DNA from: Deltaproteobacteria bacterium
GTDB taxonomy: Bacteria > Myxococcota > UBA727 > VGSZ01
DNA: 64,000 bases
Direction of reading: 5' to 3'
Assembly: GCA_020850995.1 (NCBI GenBank)
Contig: JADZDP010000091.1
Location: 28,554-92,553, forward strand
The notes below the pieces were generated by a model. That model saw only the letters and a list, made by a program, of their open reading frames with translations, was not told the origin of the DNA and searched no databases. The translations under genes and the position numbers were made by a program. Shown piece after piece: positions 20,123-29,887 of the stretch. Numbering within the stretch: the first letter of the stretch is position 1; each line of letters starts with the position of its first letter.

Positions 20123-20437
20123 GGTCGCCTTCCTTTCGCGGTGGAGAGAGGGAGGGCCGCACCGAGTTTTCGCGCAACAACGCCGTGTGGTTGCGTGTGG
20201 GATGGCGTTGATCTCCGCCACGTTGGTGAAGGGCTCGCGCGTGATGCGTCTTGGCCCCGGCGGGTCGAGCTCGCCGTGCATGAGTCCTCGCGCCGGCACC
20301 CCATGGTGTGCCCGACGCCACTGAGCCTCTCTCCTGCGAGCACTTCACGTGTCGCGGCGCTGCGTGAAGTACTGACCAAGGCACCTTCGTCGCTGCCGAG
20401 GCCTGCTAGCCTGCTCGTCCCCGAGCTCGGAGGATCC
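20123..20437. other. 315-bp divergent intergenic region with an inverted repeat
   Basis: It carries the promoters of the amine oxidase (minus) and the FlgO/CsgG-like gene (plus). ACTTCACG at 20342-20349 is repeated inverted as CGTGAAGT at 20363-20370, centred about two helical turns apart, which fits a dimeric regulator site. A GCTAGCCT box (20405-20412) lies 25 nt before the plus-strand ATG and may be its -10. No matching -35 is clear. Confidence 0.4.
20342..20370. promoter_or_regulatory. Candidate operator: 8-bp inverted repeat, 13-bp spacer
   Basis: Half-sites ACTTCACG and CGTGAAGT, about 95 bp upstream of the 20438 start and 220 bp upstream of the amine oxidase start. The symmetry and spacing suit a homodimeric repressor or activator. 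No cognate regulator can be named. Confidence 0.4.
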
Positions 20438-21280
20438 ATGTTGCTCGTCGTGCTTGCCCTTCTTGCCGGCGCCGCTGCCGACCCCGCGCCGGCCACGCCC
20501 GCGCCCGCCGAGAAGCGCGTCGTCCGTCGCATCGCCGTGTATCGGCTGGAGGGCGGCGGCATCGACGAGCGCATCCTCGACGTGCTCACCGACAGCGTGG
20601 TCAAGGAGCTGCGCAAGCTCGAGCGCGTCACCGTGGTTGGCATGGACGAGATCCGCGCCATGCTCGACCTGGAAGCGCAGAAACAGGTGCTCGGCTGCAC
20701 CGACGTCTCCTGTGTGGCCGAGATCGCCGAGGCCCTCGGCGTCGACGAGGTGGTCATCGGCAACGTCGCGGTGGTGGGCGAGACCATCTCGTTTGGTCTG
20801 AAGCGCATCGACCAGAAGAACGCGACCACGCTCGGTCAGCACACGAGCCGCCTCGACTCGAGCGATCCCGCTGACGTCTTGGTGCAGATCGGTCCGGCGG
20901 TGCAGGAGCTCCTGCCCGAGGTGCCGCTGCGACCGGACATGACCCGCGGCGTGCCGCCCGAGGTGGCGGCGCGCATCCACCCACCGCCCCTCGATCCGTG
21001 GGTGTTCTGGTCGGTGGCCGGTAGCGCCGGCGCGCTCACGCTGGGCGGCGTTGGCTTCACGCTCGTCAACGCCATGAGCTTCTCGAGCGCGACGCAGAAG
21101 CTCGAGGCCAGCACCACCGGCCCGGCCGCCAGCGGTCAGGCGCTGGCCGTCGATCGTTCGGCGCTGCAGCAGAGCTTCATCGGCCTGGCAGCTTGTTACG
21201 CCGCCGGCGCGGTGGTCGGCGCCGGTGCGGGCGTGGTGGCGCTCTTCACCGATTGGGACGACGTGCGAGGTGCACAGTGA
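20438..21280 (+). CDS. Exported FlgO/CsgG-like protein with C-terminal membrane segments
   Basis: A 280-residue protein with a signal peptide (MLLVVLALLAGAAADPAPA). Residues 30-150 follow the FlgO/CsgG/TolB-N style seen in many myxobacterial outer-membrane accessory proteins: RRIAVYRLEGGGIDERILDVLTDSVVKELRKLERVTVVGMDEI, then LGCTDVSCVAEIAEALGVDEVVIGNV and a GETISFGLKRID strand. Two hydrophobic segments follow (about 185-205 and 245-265), predicted to anchor it. GGAGG lies 4 nt before the ATG. Its stop overlaps the GTG of the 2311-residue lipoprotein, so the two are translationally coupled and probably act together at the envelope, for instance in display or assembly. Confidence 0.8.
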   Translation: MLLVVLALLAGAAADPAPATPAPAEKRVVRRIAVYRLEGGGIDERILDVLTDSVVKELRKLERVTVVGMDEIRAMLDLEAQKQVLGCTDVSCVAEIAEALGVDEVVIGNVAVVGETISFGLKRIDQKNATTLGQHTSRLDSSDPADVLVQIGPAVQELLPEVPLRPDMTRGVPPEVAARIHPPPLDPWVFWSVAGSAGALTLGGVGFTLVNAMSFSSATQKLEASTTGPAASGQALAVDRSALQQSFIGLAACYAAGAVVGAGAGVVALFTDWDDVRGAQ

Positions 21281-24200
21281 ACGCGATGATGCGCGCGGCC
21301 TCCGCCGCCGTGGTGTCGACCCTGGCCGCCGGCTGCTACGACATCACCATTCCCGACGGCGCGCGCGTGCAGTGCTCGGTGGAGACCGAGTGCCCACCCG
21401 CCTACAAGTGCCGCGAGGAGATCAAGCTGTGCGTGCCCGAGGACAGCGCCGACCAGGAAGTGCCCACCGCGCTCGACGTCGTGGTGTCGCCGCCCGCGGT
21501 CGGCGTGGGTGTCGAGCTCACGGTGTCGTTCGACACCAGCGAGGCGCTGCTGTTGCCGCCCGAGGTCACGCTCGTCCTCGACGGCGATGCCACGCGGACG
21601 TTGGTCGTCGCCGCGCGCGACGATGACGCTGGCGCGGCTGGCACCGGCTTCGTCGCGCGCACCGTCGCGGTGGGTGACGAAAGCGAAGGTCCCCATGCGC
21701 TGCGCGCGCTGCTCGTCGACCTCGCCGGCAACGTGGCGACCAACCTCGATCTGCAGGCCGCGACCTTCGACTTCACGCCGCCGGGCATCGCCGAGCTGAC
21801 GGTGAGCCCCGCCGTGGGCAGCGAGGGCACCGTGGTCAGCGCCGTGATACGGACCAGCGAGGCGCTCGACGATGACATCACGTCGGTCACGGTGATCGAC
21901 GGCCGGAGCTTCACGCTCGAGCCGGCCGGCGCCGACCCGCTCACGCGCTCATTCACGCTCGCCGCCGCCGCCGGGCAAGACGCCGAGGGCGCGGCGCTGC
22001 TCGCCGTCACGCTCAGCGATCTGGCGGGCAACAAGACCGTGCGCACCGTCGACGATGCGCTCGCGTTCGACTTCACCGCGCCCGCGGTGGAGGGCGGCGT
22101 CGTGGTGCCGCGGCCCATCGTGCGCGCGGGCCAGGTGGCGCTCTTGGCCTTTCGCACCACCGAGCCCGTCGCTGCGGTCGAGGTCGAGCTGGTGCCCAGC
22201 GTGGGCGACGGACCGGCGCTGCCCATGACGCTCGAAGCGAACAGCGGGCGCGACCTCTCGTTCCGCCGCGAGATCGACCCCGGCGACGCCGACGGCAGCT
22301 ACACGGCGCGTGTGGTCACCTTGGTCGACCATGCGGGGATCGCAGCTGAACCTGCCACCATTACCGACGCCACGCTGGTGGTGGACCAGCGCGCGCCCTC
22401 GTTTCTCGGCGAGCCCACCTCGTCGCCTGAGGTGGCCTCGCTCGTACCTGGGCGTGACACCATCACGGTTGCCTTCGTGGTCGACGAGCCGGCCGAGGCC
22501 GCGGTGCGCCTCGGCGATCAGGAGGTGCCCTGCGTCGCCACGCCGGTGCCCGGCACCAATGCGTTGTCCTTCGCCTGCGAGCGCGGCGTCACGGCCGCTG
22601 ACGCCGAGGGCATCCGTGGCGTCACCATCACCGTCGTCGACGGCGCCGAGAACTCCGCGTTCGCCACCGCGCCCTCGGTGACCCTCGACTTCAGCGCGCC
22701 CACGCTGATGATCGGCGTGGTCCCCGATCGGGAGGCCCGCGCCGGCGAGGTCATCTCGGTCACGGCCGTGGCCGAGGAAGCGCTCGACCCGACCAGCGTG
22801 TCGTTCGATGGCGGCGGGCTCGGCTTCTCGGCGCCGTCCGTGGCCGGGCGTACGCTGAGCTCCTTCTTCGCCGTGCCCGCAGGACTGGAGGGGAGCTTCC
22901 TCGTCAGCGTGGCGGCGGCGGACCTGGGCGGCAACAGCTCGAGCACGGTGCAGCAGAACGTCAGCATCGACGGCGTGGCGCCCTCGCTGAGCTCGTTTTC
23001 GCTCTCGAGCCCGCGCATCGCGCCCGATGAGATCTTCACGCTCACGCTGCTGCCGAGCGAAGAGCTCGCCGGCGCGCCCACCGTCAGCTTTGCCAACGGC
23101 GACGTCGACGGCCAAGGCGACGCCATCGTGCACGCCATGAGCCTGGTGGCCGGACCGCTCGTCGATGGCTCGTGGAGCTTCTCGGGCATCGGACCGGCGA
23201 GCGGGCTCAACCAGTTCTACACCATCACCGTCGTGATGCAGGACGTGGCAGGCAACCCGGGCGCCGATAACCCCGCCGTCATCGTCGTGGACAACGCGCC
23301 GCCCGACCTGAGCGGCTTCGACATCGCACCGGCCTTCGCGCGCAACGGCGACACGGTGCGGGTGGTGGTTAGCGCCGACGAGACCCTGGCGGGGCCGCCG
23401 AGCCTCGTCGCGCGCAACGGCGCGAACACCTTCACCCTGGTGCCGCAGTCGTTGGCGCCCGGCGCCATCAGCTACGTGTTCACCATGGCAGTGGGCGCGG
23501 GCACCGCGCAGGGAACCTGGACCTTCGACGGGTTCACGCTCACCGACGAGGCCAACAACGCGCGCGCCATCGCGAGCTCGCCTACGCGCAGCTTCTCGGT
23601 CGACTCCCGGGCGCCGGTGTTGAGCGGCGTGAGCATCAGTCCCACGGTGGCGCGCGTGGGCACCGTCGTCACGCTCAGCGCCAACGTCGATGAGCCAGCG
23701 GCGAGCGCCTTCGCCACCGTCGATGGTGCGCCCATGACGCTGGTGAGCGCTCTACCGGCGAGCGCGCTCACCTTCACGTATCAAGCGGACGGCAGCGAGC
23801 CCGAGGGCGTCCTCGGCGTCACGCTCAGCGTCGCCGACGCGGCGGGCAACAGCGCGGTGGCCGGCGGTGACGTCGAGATGGACTTCAGCGCGCCAGTGCT
23901 CTTGTCTACCGGCGTGACGCCCGCGGTGGCGAAGGCCGCCAGCACCATCAGCTACACCGTGTCGGCCGACGAGCTGCTGGCGGCCCCGCCGGTGCTGACC
24001 ATCAGCGGCGGCGCGCTGCCCTTCGTGCACCAGAGCGGCACTGCCTACGTGTATGCCTACACCGTCATTGGCAGCACGCTGCCAGGCCCTCGCACCGTCG
24101 ACATCGCCATGGAGGATCTGGCCGGCAACACCAGCAGCGCGGCGGGCGTCGGTTTCACCATTGACACGAGCACACCGAGCATCACCGGGATCACCGCGAC

Positions 24201-27200
24201 ACCGCCCTTCGCCAGCTTGGCCGCGGGCTTCAACGTCGTCACCGTTGGCTTCACGCTCTCCGAGGACGTGGGCGCAGGGTTGATCGTGACCGTCGGCGTT
24301 CGTGGGGCCACGTGCACGAACAGCGGCCTCGACTACAGCTGCACGGCCGCGGTCGAGCTCGCAGACGGCGCAGGCGCCAAGAGCGTGGTGGTGCAGGCCA
24401 CCGACCTCGCCGGCAACGTTGGCGTCGGCACCAGCAGCGTGGTGTACGACTTCACGGCGCCGACGCTGCTGTCGTCGTCCGCCGTGCCCCCTGCGGCGCG
24501 CGCCGGCGACGTCGTGACCCTCAACCTCACGCCGAGCGAGCCGCTCTTGGGCGGCGCGGCGCCCACCGTGGTGGTCACCGGGCCATCGGCGACGAGCTTC
24601 AGCCATGTGAGCAGCACGCAGTACAGCTATCGCTACACGGTCACCGGTGGCGAGGTCTCTGGTGCGCGCACCGTCTCCACGACGCTGACGGATCGCGCCG
24701 GCAACGCCGCCGTGGTGGCACCCACCGGCTTCGCCCTCGATGTCGACACGCCGGAGATCACGACCTTCACCCTTGGCGCGCGCTCGCGCCTCTCGACAGT
24801 CGCCGGCTACGACCAAACTACCATCAGCGCCGTGGTCAGCGACGAACCCGCAGGGTCGGTGCCCACCGTCGTGGTGCGGGCCGGCGCCAGCGCGCTCGCG
24901 TGCACGACCGTCGGTGACACCACGACGTGTCCCTACACCGCGAGCGGCAGCGAGCCGAGCGCGCACAGCATCATCGTCACGGCCACCGACGCCGCCGGCA
25001 ACCTCGCGAGCCAATCGCGCACCCTCGAGTTCGACTTCACGCCGCCCGCGCTGGTGGGCCCGGTGTCGCTGTCGATCTCGCCGCCCACCCCTGCGCTGAT
25101 CCTGTCGCCATCGGCGGCGCGGGCGGGCGCCGACGTGCGCATTGGCCTGACGCTCAGCGAGCACGTGGCGACCCCGACGGTGCGCACCACCGGCGGCACG
25201 CCCCTCGCCTTCAGCGTGCTCGCCGAGACCAACCCAACCTTCCTGTTTCAGCACGTCGTGGCAGGCTCGCCGGTGCCGCCGCAAGGTGCGCAGACGGTGC
25301 GCCTCACGGCGGTCGACGACGTCGGCAACACGCTGGTCACCGACCTGAGCCTGCCGGGGTCGGGCTTCGTCGTCGACACGGTGGCACCCGCCGCGCCCGA
25401 TGTGAGCACGCTCGATCGGACGGTGTTCGAGCGCGTGCCGTGGGGCGATACCACGGGCGCGAATCGTTTCCGCGTCACCGGCAGCGCGGGCGCGGTCGAG
25501 AGCAACGCCACCGTGATCGCCTGGAGCGGCTCCGAGATCGCCAGCGCGAGCGAGCTCGGCCGCGCCGCCGCCCTAGGCACCGGCGCCTTCACGCTCACGC
25601 TCGGCGACGCCGATCGCCCACAGGTGCACATCACGTCCGTCGACGGCGCTGGCAATCCGAGCGACGCGGTCGCGGGCGGCGCCGTGCAGGCCACGAAGGT
25701 TCGCGACATCACGTGGGTCGCAGCGCTCAGCGGAAAGATGCCGGGCAGCACCTTCGAGAACCCGCACGTGTTCGAGCGTCGGCTTCAGCTCGAGCCATTG
25801 CGCGCGCAAGCCGACAGCGCCGAGCCGAGCTCCTCGGAGCTGGCCCAGTTGGCAAGCGTCAATGGCGCCGGCGTGCAGACCACCGGCGCACCCTCGTGGG
25901 AGGAGGTGAGCTCGGCCGTTCCCATCGGGGGACGCGCCGATATGGCCTACGACCCCGAGGCCGAGTGCGTGTGGCTGCCGAGCGGCCCGACCACCATGAT
26001 GCGCTTCGACGGCTATCACTGGCAGGATGTCGAGGTCCCCGACCCCGAAGGCGACGGCAACCCCGATGTCTATCAGTCGCTGGGCTTCGTCTTCGATGAG
26101 GGCTACGGCAACAGCGTGCTCTTCACGCAGAGCGGCGAGACCTGGCTGTGGAACGGCACCAGCTGGCAAATCGCGAACGCCGGCGACAGCTCGGGCGTGA
26201 CGGCCCCGCGCCCGCGCTTCAACTTCGCCATGACCTACGACGACAATGAGGGCGCCGTGGTGCTCTTCGGCGGCAGCGACGACACCATCAGCATGGCAAC
26301 CTGCGAGGACGACGGCGCCTGCCTGAACGACCTGTGGGCGTGGGACGGTAACGACTGGTACCTGCTCTCCGACGGCACCGAGCCCAACGCGCCGAGCATC
26401 CGCACCGGTCCGGCCATGGGCTTCGACCCCGCCTCCGGCGGCCTCATCGTCTTTGGCGGCCGCAGCGACGCCGGCACCTTTGGCGATACCTATTACTGGG
26501 ACGGGATCTGGTGGCTGCTCAGTGCCACGAGCACGCCGCGAGCCAACGCGCGCATGCTCCACGACCCCTTCCTCGACGGCTTGGTGATGATCGGTGGCGA
26601 AGACGGCGGTGGTTCGTTCCTGACGACGCAGGAGTTCTACGACGGGAGCGACTGGACCTCGGCGGCACCCGCGGACCCCGAGCTCGACGGCAACCCGGTG
26701 GCGCGCAGCACTTTCGGCATCGTCTACGATCGCACCCGCGACGCCTGGTGGCTCTTCGGCGGCGAGTGCGCCGGCTACTGCCAGGACACCTGGCGCGGCG
26801 ACGGCAGCTCGTGGCGACGCCTCGGGCCCCCCGAGCTGAGCGCTGCGCAACGCAGTGGTGTGGGTCTGAGCTACGAGCGCGCGCGCGGGACCTTGCTCCT
26901 GTTCGGCGGCATCGCGACATTCAGCATGCAAAGCGAGCTGCGCATCTTCGACGGCGCCGCGTGGCCGCCGCGCACGCAAACGTTGCTCTCTGGCACCGCG
27001 CTCCCCTCGGCGCGCGCGGAGGTGGCCATGAGCTGGGACGAGGGCAGCGCGCGCACCATCATGTTCGGCGGGCGCGTGGCCTCGAGCGGATCGAACTGCG
27101 ACGGCGGGGCTACCAACGGCCTGTGCGACGCGACCTACATCCTCAACAGCGCCGTGACGCCCGCCACTTGGGTGGGCCCGCTCTTGCCCGCCACGCGGCC

Positions 27201-28212
27201 GAGCAAACGCCGAGGGGCGTCGATGGTGTACGACGCCTCGCGCGATCGCTCGGTCTTGTTTGGCGGCAACACCACCTTCGGCGGTACGCCGAGCGCGCAG
27301 ATCTGGGATTGGGACACCACGTCGTCGACGACCGGGACCTGGACGCAGCGCTGCACGGGCGGCAGCCCCTGCGCGGGCACCGCGCCCTCGGCGCGCGCCT
27401 ATCACGCCATGGCCTACGACCGCATCCGCGGCGTGTCGGTGCTGTGGGGCGGCAGCGTGGCCGATGCCAACGTCTACGAGTTCAACGGCGCGGGTGCTGG
27501 CACGTGGACGCGCATCATCCCCTCCGATCCCGAGGGCGACGGCAGCCCGGTGTCTCGGCAGGGCGCGCGCATGGTGTACGACGAGCAGCGCCGGAAGATG
27601 TTGCTCTTTGGCGCCGCCGACTTCGACGCTGCGCCATGCGATGTCGTGCCGCGCCCAGCGAGCTGCGGCGACACCTGGGAGTGGAACGGCACGAGCTGGC
27701 GCGCGCTCGTCGCGACGGCGAGCCCCGCGGGCGACCTGCGGCCCTCGGCGCGCACGGGCCACGAGATGGCCTATCACCTCCAACGCGGCGAGACCGTGAT
27801 GGTGGGCGGGACCGGGGTCGGCACGCTCGAGACCTGGCGCCTGGTCGGCGGCGGCAACACGCGCCCAGGACACGTCACGCACGTCGACTTCCGCACCGCA
27901 CAGGCCGGCGGCGCGCTGCCCAGGGACGTCGCCGTGCTGTGGACGGTCGGCGCCACTGCCGCGGGCGTCAACGGCGCGCGCCTGAGCGCCATGCGCAACG
28001 ACGCGCCCGCGCTGCTCGCGAGCAACGTCGCGAGCAGCGCATCGCCCGCCTCGTTGACAGCGACCATCTCGAGCTCGACGTGGGACCTCTTTGACTCGCA
28101 GCGCATCATGAGCTTCTGGGTGGAGCCCAGCGCGACCAGCGGCTCGAGCAGTACACCCGGGCGCATCACGAGTGATCACGTGCAAGTGACGGTGCGCTAC
28201 CGGTTGCCCTGA
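21277..28212 (+). CDS. Giant surface lipoprotein with Ig-like and Kelch repeats (2311 aa)
   Basis: Signal peptide and lipobox (STLAAGC, lipidated Cys20), then a short cysteine-rich linker (residues 33-55, four Cys). Residues about 60-1440 are a run of about thirteen Ig-like repeats, each about 100-110 residues and closing on a D(F/V/I)..(A/T/P)P boundary motif such as DFTAP or DFSAP. Residues about 1550-2200 are Kelch/galactose-oxidase-type propeller repeats (LFGG and MIGGEDGG turns followed by WEWNGTSW-type strands). The C-terminal 100 residues are a separate beta domain. It probably forms a long outer-membrane stalk carrying a propeller head. GTG start overlapping the preceding stop. Confidence 0.88.
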   Translation: MNAMMRAASAAVVSTLAAGCYDITIPDGARVQCSVETECPPAYKCREEIKLCVPEDSADQEVPTALDVVVSPPAVGVGVELTVSFDTSEALLLPPEVTLVLDGDATRTLVVAARDDDAGAAGTGFVARTVAVGDESEGPHALRALLVDLAGNVATNLDLQAATFDFTPPGIAELTVSPAVGSEGTVVSAVIRTSEALDDDITSVTVIDGRSFTLEPAGADPLTRSFTLAAAAGQDAEGAALLAVTLSDLAGNKTVRTVDDALAFDFTAPAVEGGVVVPRPIVRAGQVALLAFRTTEPVAAVEVELVPSVGDGPALPMTLEANSGRDLSFRREIDPGDADGSYTARVVTLVDHAGIAAEPATITDATLVVDQRAPSFLGEPTSSPEVASLVPGRDTITVAFVVDEPAEAAVRLGDQEVPCVATPVPGTNALSFACERGVTAADAEGIRGVTITVVDGAENSAFATAPSVTLDFSAPTLMIGVVPDREARAGEVISVTAVAEEALDPTSVSFDGGGLGFSAPSVAGRTLSSFFAVPAGLEGSFLVSVAAADLGGNSSSTVQQNVSIDGVAPSLSSFSLSSPRIAPDEIFTLTLLPSEELAGAPTVSFANGDVDGQGDAIVHAMSLVAGPLVDGSWSFSGIGPASGLNQFYTITVVMQDVAGNPGADNPAVIVVDNAPPDLSGFDIAPAFARNGDTVRVVVSADETLAGPPSLVARNGANTFTLVPQSLAPGAISYVFTMAVGAGTAQGTWTFDGFTLTDEANNARAIASSPTRSFSVDSRAPVLSGVSISPTVARVGTVVTLSANVDEPAASAFATVDGAPMTLVSALPASALTFTYQADGSEPEGVLGVTLSVADAAGNSAVAGGDVEMDFSAPVLLSTGVTPAVAKAASTISYTVSADELLAAPPVLTISGGALPFVHQSGTAYVYAYTVIGSTLPGPRTVDIAMEDLAGNTSSAAGVGFTIDTSTPSITGITATPPFASLAAGFNVVTVGFTLSEDVGAGLIVTVGVRGATCTNSGLDYSCTAAVELADGAGAKSVVVQATDLAGNVGVGTSSVVYDFTAPTLLSSSAVPPAARAGDVVTLNLTPSEPLLGGAAPTVVVTGPSATSFSHVSSTQYSYRYTVTGGEVSGARTVSTTLTDRAGNAAVVAPTGFALDVDTPEITTFTLGARSRLSTVAGYDQTTISAVVSDEPAGSVPTVVVRAGASALACTTVGDTTTCPYTASGSEPSAHSIIVTATDAAGNLASQSRTLEFDFTPPALVGPVSLSISPPTPALILSPSAARAGADVRIGLTLSEHVATPTVRTTGGTPLAFSVLAETNPTFLFQHVVAGSPVPPQGAQTVRLTAVDDVGNTLVTDLSLPGSGFVVDTVAPAAPDVSTLDRTVFERVPWGDTTGANRFRVTGSAGAVESNATVIAWSGSEIASASELGRAAALGTGAFTLTLGDADRPQVHITSVDGAGNPSDAVAGGAVQATKVRDITWVAALSGKMPGSTFENPHVFERRLQLEPLRAQADSAEPSSSELAQLASVNGAGVQTTGAPSWEEVSSAVPIGGRADMAYDPEAECVWLPSGPTTMMRFDGYHWQDVEVPDPEGDGNPDVYQSLGFVFDEGYGNSVLFTQSGETWLWNGTSWQIANAGDSSGVTAPRPRFNFAMTYDDNEGAVVLFGGSDDTISMATCEDDGACLNDLWAWDGNDWYLLSDGTEPNAPSIRTGPAMGFDPASGGLIVFGGRSDAGTFGDTYYWDGIWWLLSATSTPRANARMLHDPFLDGLVMIGGEDGGGSFLTTQEFYDGSDWTSAAPADPELDGNPVARSTFGIVYDRTRDAWWLFGGECAGYCQDTWRGDGSSWRRLGPPELSAAQRSGVGLSYERARGTLLLFGGIATFSMQSELRIFDGAAWPPRTQTLLSGTALPSARAEVAMSWDEGSARTIMFGGRVASSGSNCDGGATNGLCDATYILNSAVTPATWVGPLLPATRPSKRRGASMVYDASRDRSVLFGGNTTFGGTPSAQIWDWDTTSSTTGTWTQRCTGGSPCAGTAPSARAYHAMAYDRIRGVSVLWGGSVADANVYEFNGAGAGTWTRIIPSDPEGDGSPVSRQGARMVYDEQRRKMLLFGAADFDAAPCDVVPRPASCGDTWEWNGTSWRALVATASPAGDLRPSARTGHEMAYHLQRGETVMVGGTGVGTLETWRLVGGGNTRPGHVTHVDFRTAQAGGALPRDVAVLWTVGATAAGVNGARLSAMRNDAPALLASNVASSASPASLTATISSSTWDLFDSQRIMSFWVEPSATSGSSSTPGRITSDHVQVTVRYRLP

Positions 28213-28372
28213 GCGGTCTGCGGGCGTCGAGTGGGCAGCTGCAGCGCGGAGCTCGACTGCGTTGATGGGCGCCGGGCTTGGTCCTTGCCACGATCCCTGC
28301 GTCGCGTCCTCGCCGCGTACCACGAGGTGCGCGGCTGCATTGCTCCTTGGCCTCCTGGCAAGTCCCTGCGCA

Positions 28373-28402
28373 GGGCTCGATCAATGCAACCGACCTCCGC
28401 TG
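28373..28402 (+). repeat. Dispersed 30-bp intergenic repeat, copy 1
   Basis: This 30-mer matches the reverse complement of 47954-47983 at 27 of 30 positions. It begins inside the self-complementary CCCTGCGCAGGG and ends 6 nt beyond the stop of the CHAP gene. See copy 2 and the findings. Confidence 0.6.
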
Positions 28403-28408
28403 CAGGGA

Positions 28409-29398
28409 TCAGATGCCGTCGCTGGCGCGGGACAGCCCGCGCGCGGGTGACAAGCGCCGCGTCGCCCGCGACTGCGGGATCGGTTCGGGCACGCTGGTGG
28501 CGTCTGCGGGCGCGCCGGCGCGGTAGAAGCTCGTCACGTCTTTGAGCTGGTAGTGGCCGCGGCCGACGTGGGGCTTGTTGCCGTCCATGGTGTCGACGCT
28601 GCCATCGGCGTTCACCTTGGTGACCACGGCGTGATGGTTGTTCCTGCCGTTGAGCGTGATGACATCGCCAGGTCGGATGCTCTGCTCGAAGGCCGCGCGC
28701 TCCACCTTGTAGCTCGCGGGGTTCTTGAAGCGCGGCGCCACCGTGTGCGTGACGTCGCCCGTCATCTTGCCCTTGCTGAGGTCCCATTTCACGTCGGCGC
28801 CGGCCTGTCGCAGCACGTGCGCGGCCCAGATGCCGCACCACGCCTTGCCGAGGGGCTGGTTGTGCTGCTGCACCTCCTTGTCGGAGACGGCCACACCAGT
28901 GGTGTCGCTGAAGACGTCGCGCAGCTTCTCCCAGCCAAGGTAGTGACCGTCGGGGCCGCGCACGCGCGGGTCGATGCTGCCGTCCTGCGAGCGCGCATAG
29001 TCCACGGCGCGCGCCGCGATGTCGTGGGGCGCCGAGCTGTCGACCACGGGGATGACGCCGGAGGCGGGCGCTTGGTGGTGCACGGCGCTGCCGTCGAAGC
29101 CGTCCTCGACGGCGCCGTCGACGGTGGTCGTCCTTGCGCCTTGCAGCTCCGCAAGCTGCGCCAGGGCATCGGCGTCGAGCACCTTGCTGCCGGTGAGCGC
29201 CACCAGCGCGGCCTCGGTGAGCTTGCCGAGCTTGCCGTCCTCGACCAGGGGCGGCGCGGCCCCCGCGGCGTTGAGCGCGCGCTGCAGCTCGAGCACGCGA
29301 TCGCCACCGTGTCCGCGACGCAGGGCTTCGTCGGCCAGCGGCTCGCGATAGCTCCCACGGGCTTCCTTCGGGGCTTGCGTTTGCGCGTTCACTCGCAT
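28409..29398 (-). CDS. Peptidoglycan-binding CHAP/NlpC-like amidase
   Basis: A 329-residue protein with a peptidoglycan_binding_1-like helical domain at about residues 30-80 (DRVLELQRALNAAGAAPPLVEDGKLGKLTEAALVAL). A papain-like CHAP/NlpC-type catalytic domain lies at about 120-285. Candidate catalytic residues are Cys188 in KAWCGIWAAHVL and His255/His256 in NHHAVVTKV, followed by the MDGN turn. This family cleaves murein cross-peptides or the glycan-peptide amide. No signal peptide is visible, so it may be released by lysis or by a non-Sec route, like phage-type endolysins or contact-dependent effectors. The ATG at 29398 has GGAGG 5 nt upstream. The Arg/Ser-rich C-terminal tail (about 25 aa) is unlike the rest. 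Confidence 0.8.
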   Translation of the reverse strand: MRVNAQTQAPKEARGSYREPLADEALRRGHGGDRVLELQRALNAAGAAPPLVEDGKLGKLTEAALVALTGSKVLDADALAQLAELQGARTTTVDGAVEDGFDGSAVHHQAPASGVIPVVDSSAPHDIAARAVDYARSQDGSIDPRVRGPDGHYLGWEKLRDVFSDTTGVAVSDKEVQQHNQPLGKAWCGIWAAHVLRQAGADVKWDLSKGKMTGDVTHTVAPRFKNPASYKVERAAFEQSIRPGDVITLNGRNNHHAVVTKVNADGSVDTMDGNKPHVGRGHYQLKDVTSFYRAGAPADATSVPEPIPQSRATRRLSPARGLSRASDGI

Positions 29399-29592
29399 CG
29401 GTTCCTCCCATGAGCGCGAATCGGGCGGCACAAGGGTTTCGGCGTTTCGGCCCACGAAGTGACGAGCTGGTCGCGTTTCGCGTGGGCGCAGATCCACCGT
29501 GGATGTAGTTGGATGTGTGAGGCTGGCGCATGCCGGGCCGCGCTAACCTCGTCCCGCCGCCGCGCAGGCGGCGTGAAACGAAGGAGCGCACC

Positions 29593-29850
29593 ATGATTCG
29601 CGTCACGCTCGCGGTGCTGTCGATGCTGATGGTCGTGCCCGCCTGTGACCTCCCCGGCGCCTGCGTTGGCACCGGCGGCGTGGTCGACGAGTGCAAGGAG
29701 GACTGGACGCAGAGCGAATGTACCGACTGGGACGACCAGGAGGTGAACGGCGCGAGCTGGTCGTTTCACGCGGCGTCGTCGTGCGACGACCTCGGCTACT
29801 CGGTCGAGTGCGCTGACGGCAGCTTCGTCGCGCAGTCCGGCGACTGCTGA
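29593..29850 (+). CDS. Small cysteine-rich lipoprotein (85 aa)
   Basis: An 85-residue lipoprotein: hydrophobic signal (MIRVTLAVLSMLMVVPAC) with the lipidated cysteine at residue 18, then a small acidic domain with seven more cysteines. The mature part is Trp/Asp-rich (DWTQSECTDWDDQEVNGASW). No family recognised. AAGGAG lies 6 nt before the ATG, and a GCTAACCT box at 29542-29549 may be the -10. It is divergent from the CHAP amidase. Confidence 0.8.
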   Translation: MIRVTLAVLSMLMVVPACDLPGACVGTGGVVDECKEDWTQSECTDWDDQEVNGASWSFHAASSCDDLGYSVECADGSFVAQSGDC

Positions 29851-29887
29851 CTCAGGGGTTGGATCGTCGGGCCGCGCTCCGCGCGCC

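Noticed and set aside
26511..28094. 527-codon plus frame inside the Kelch region
   Set aside because: An alternate frame of the repeat-rich giant gene; Arg-rich with no domain.
25573..28323. 916-codon minus frame opposite the Ig/Kelch lipoprotein
   Set aside because: Antisense shadow of the Kelch region; no motif, and Kelch repeats are clear on the plus strand.
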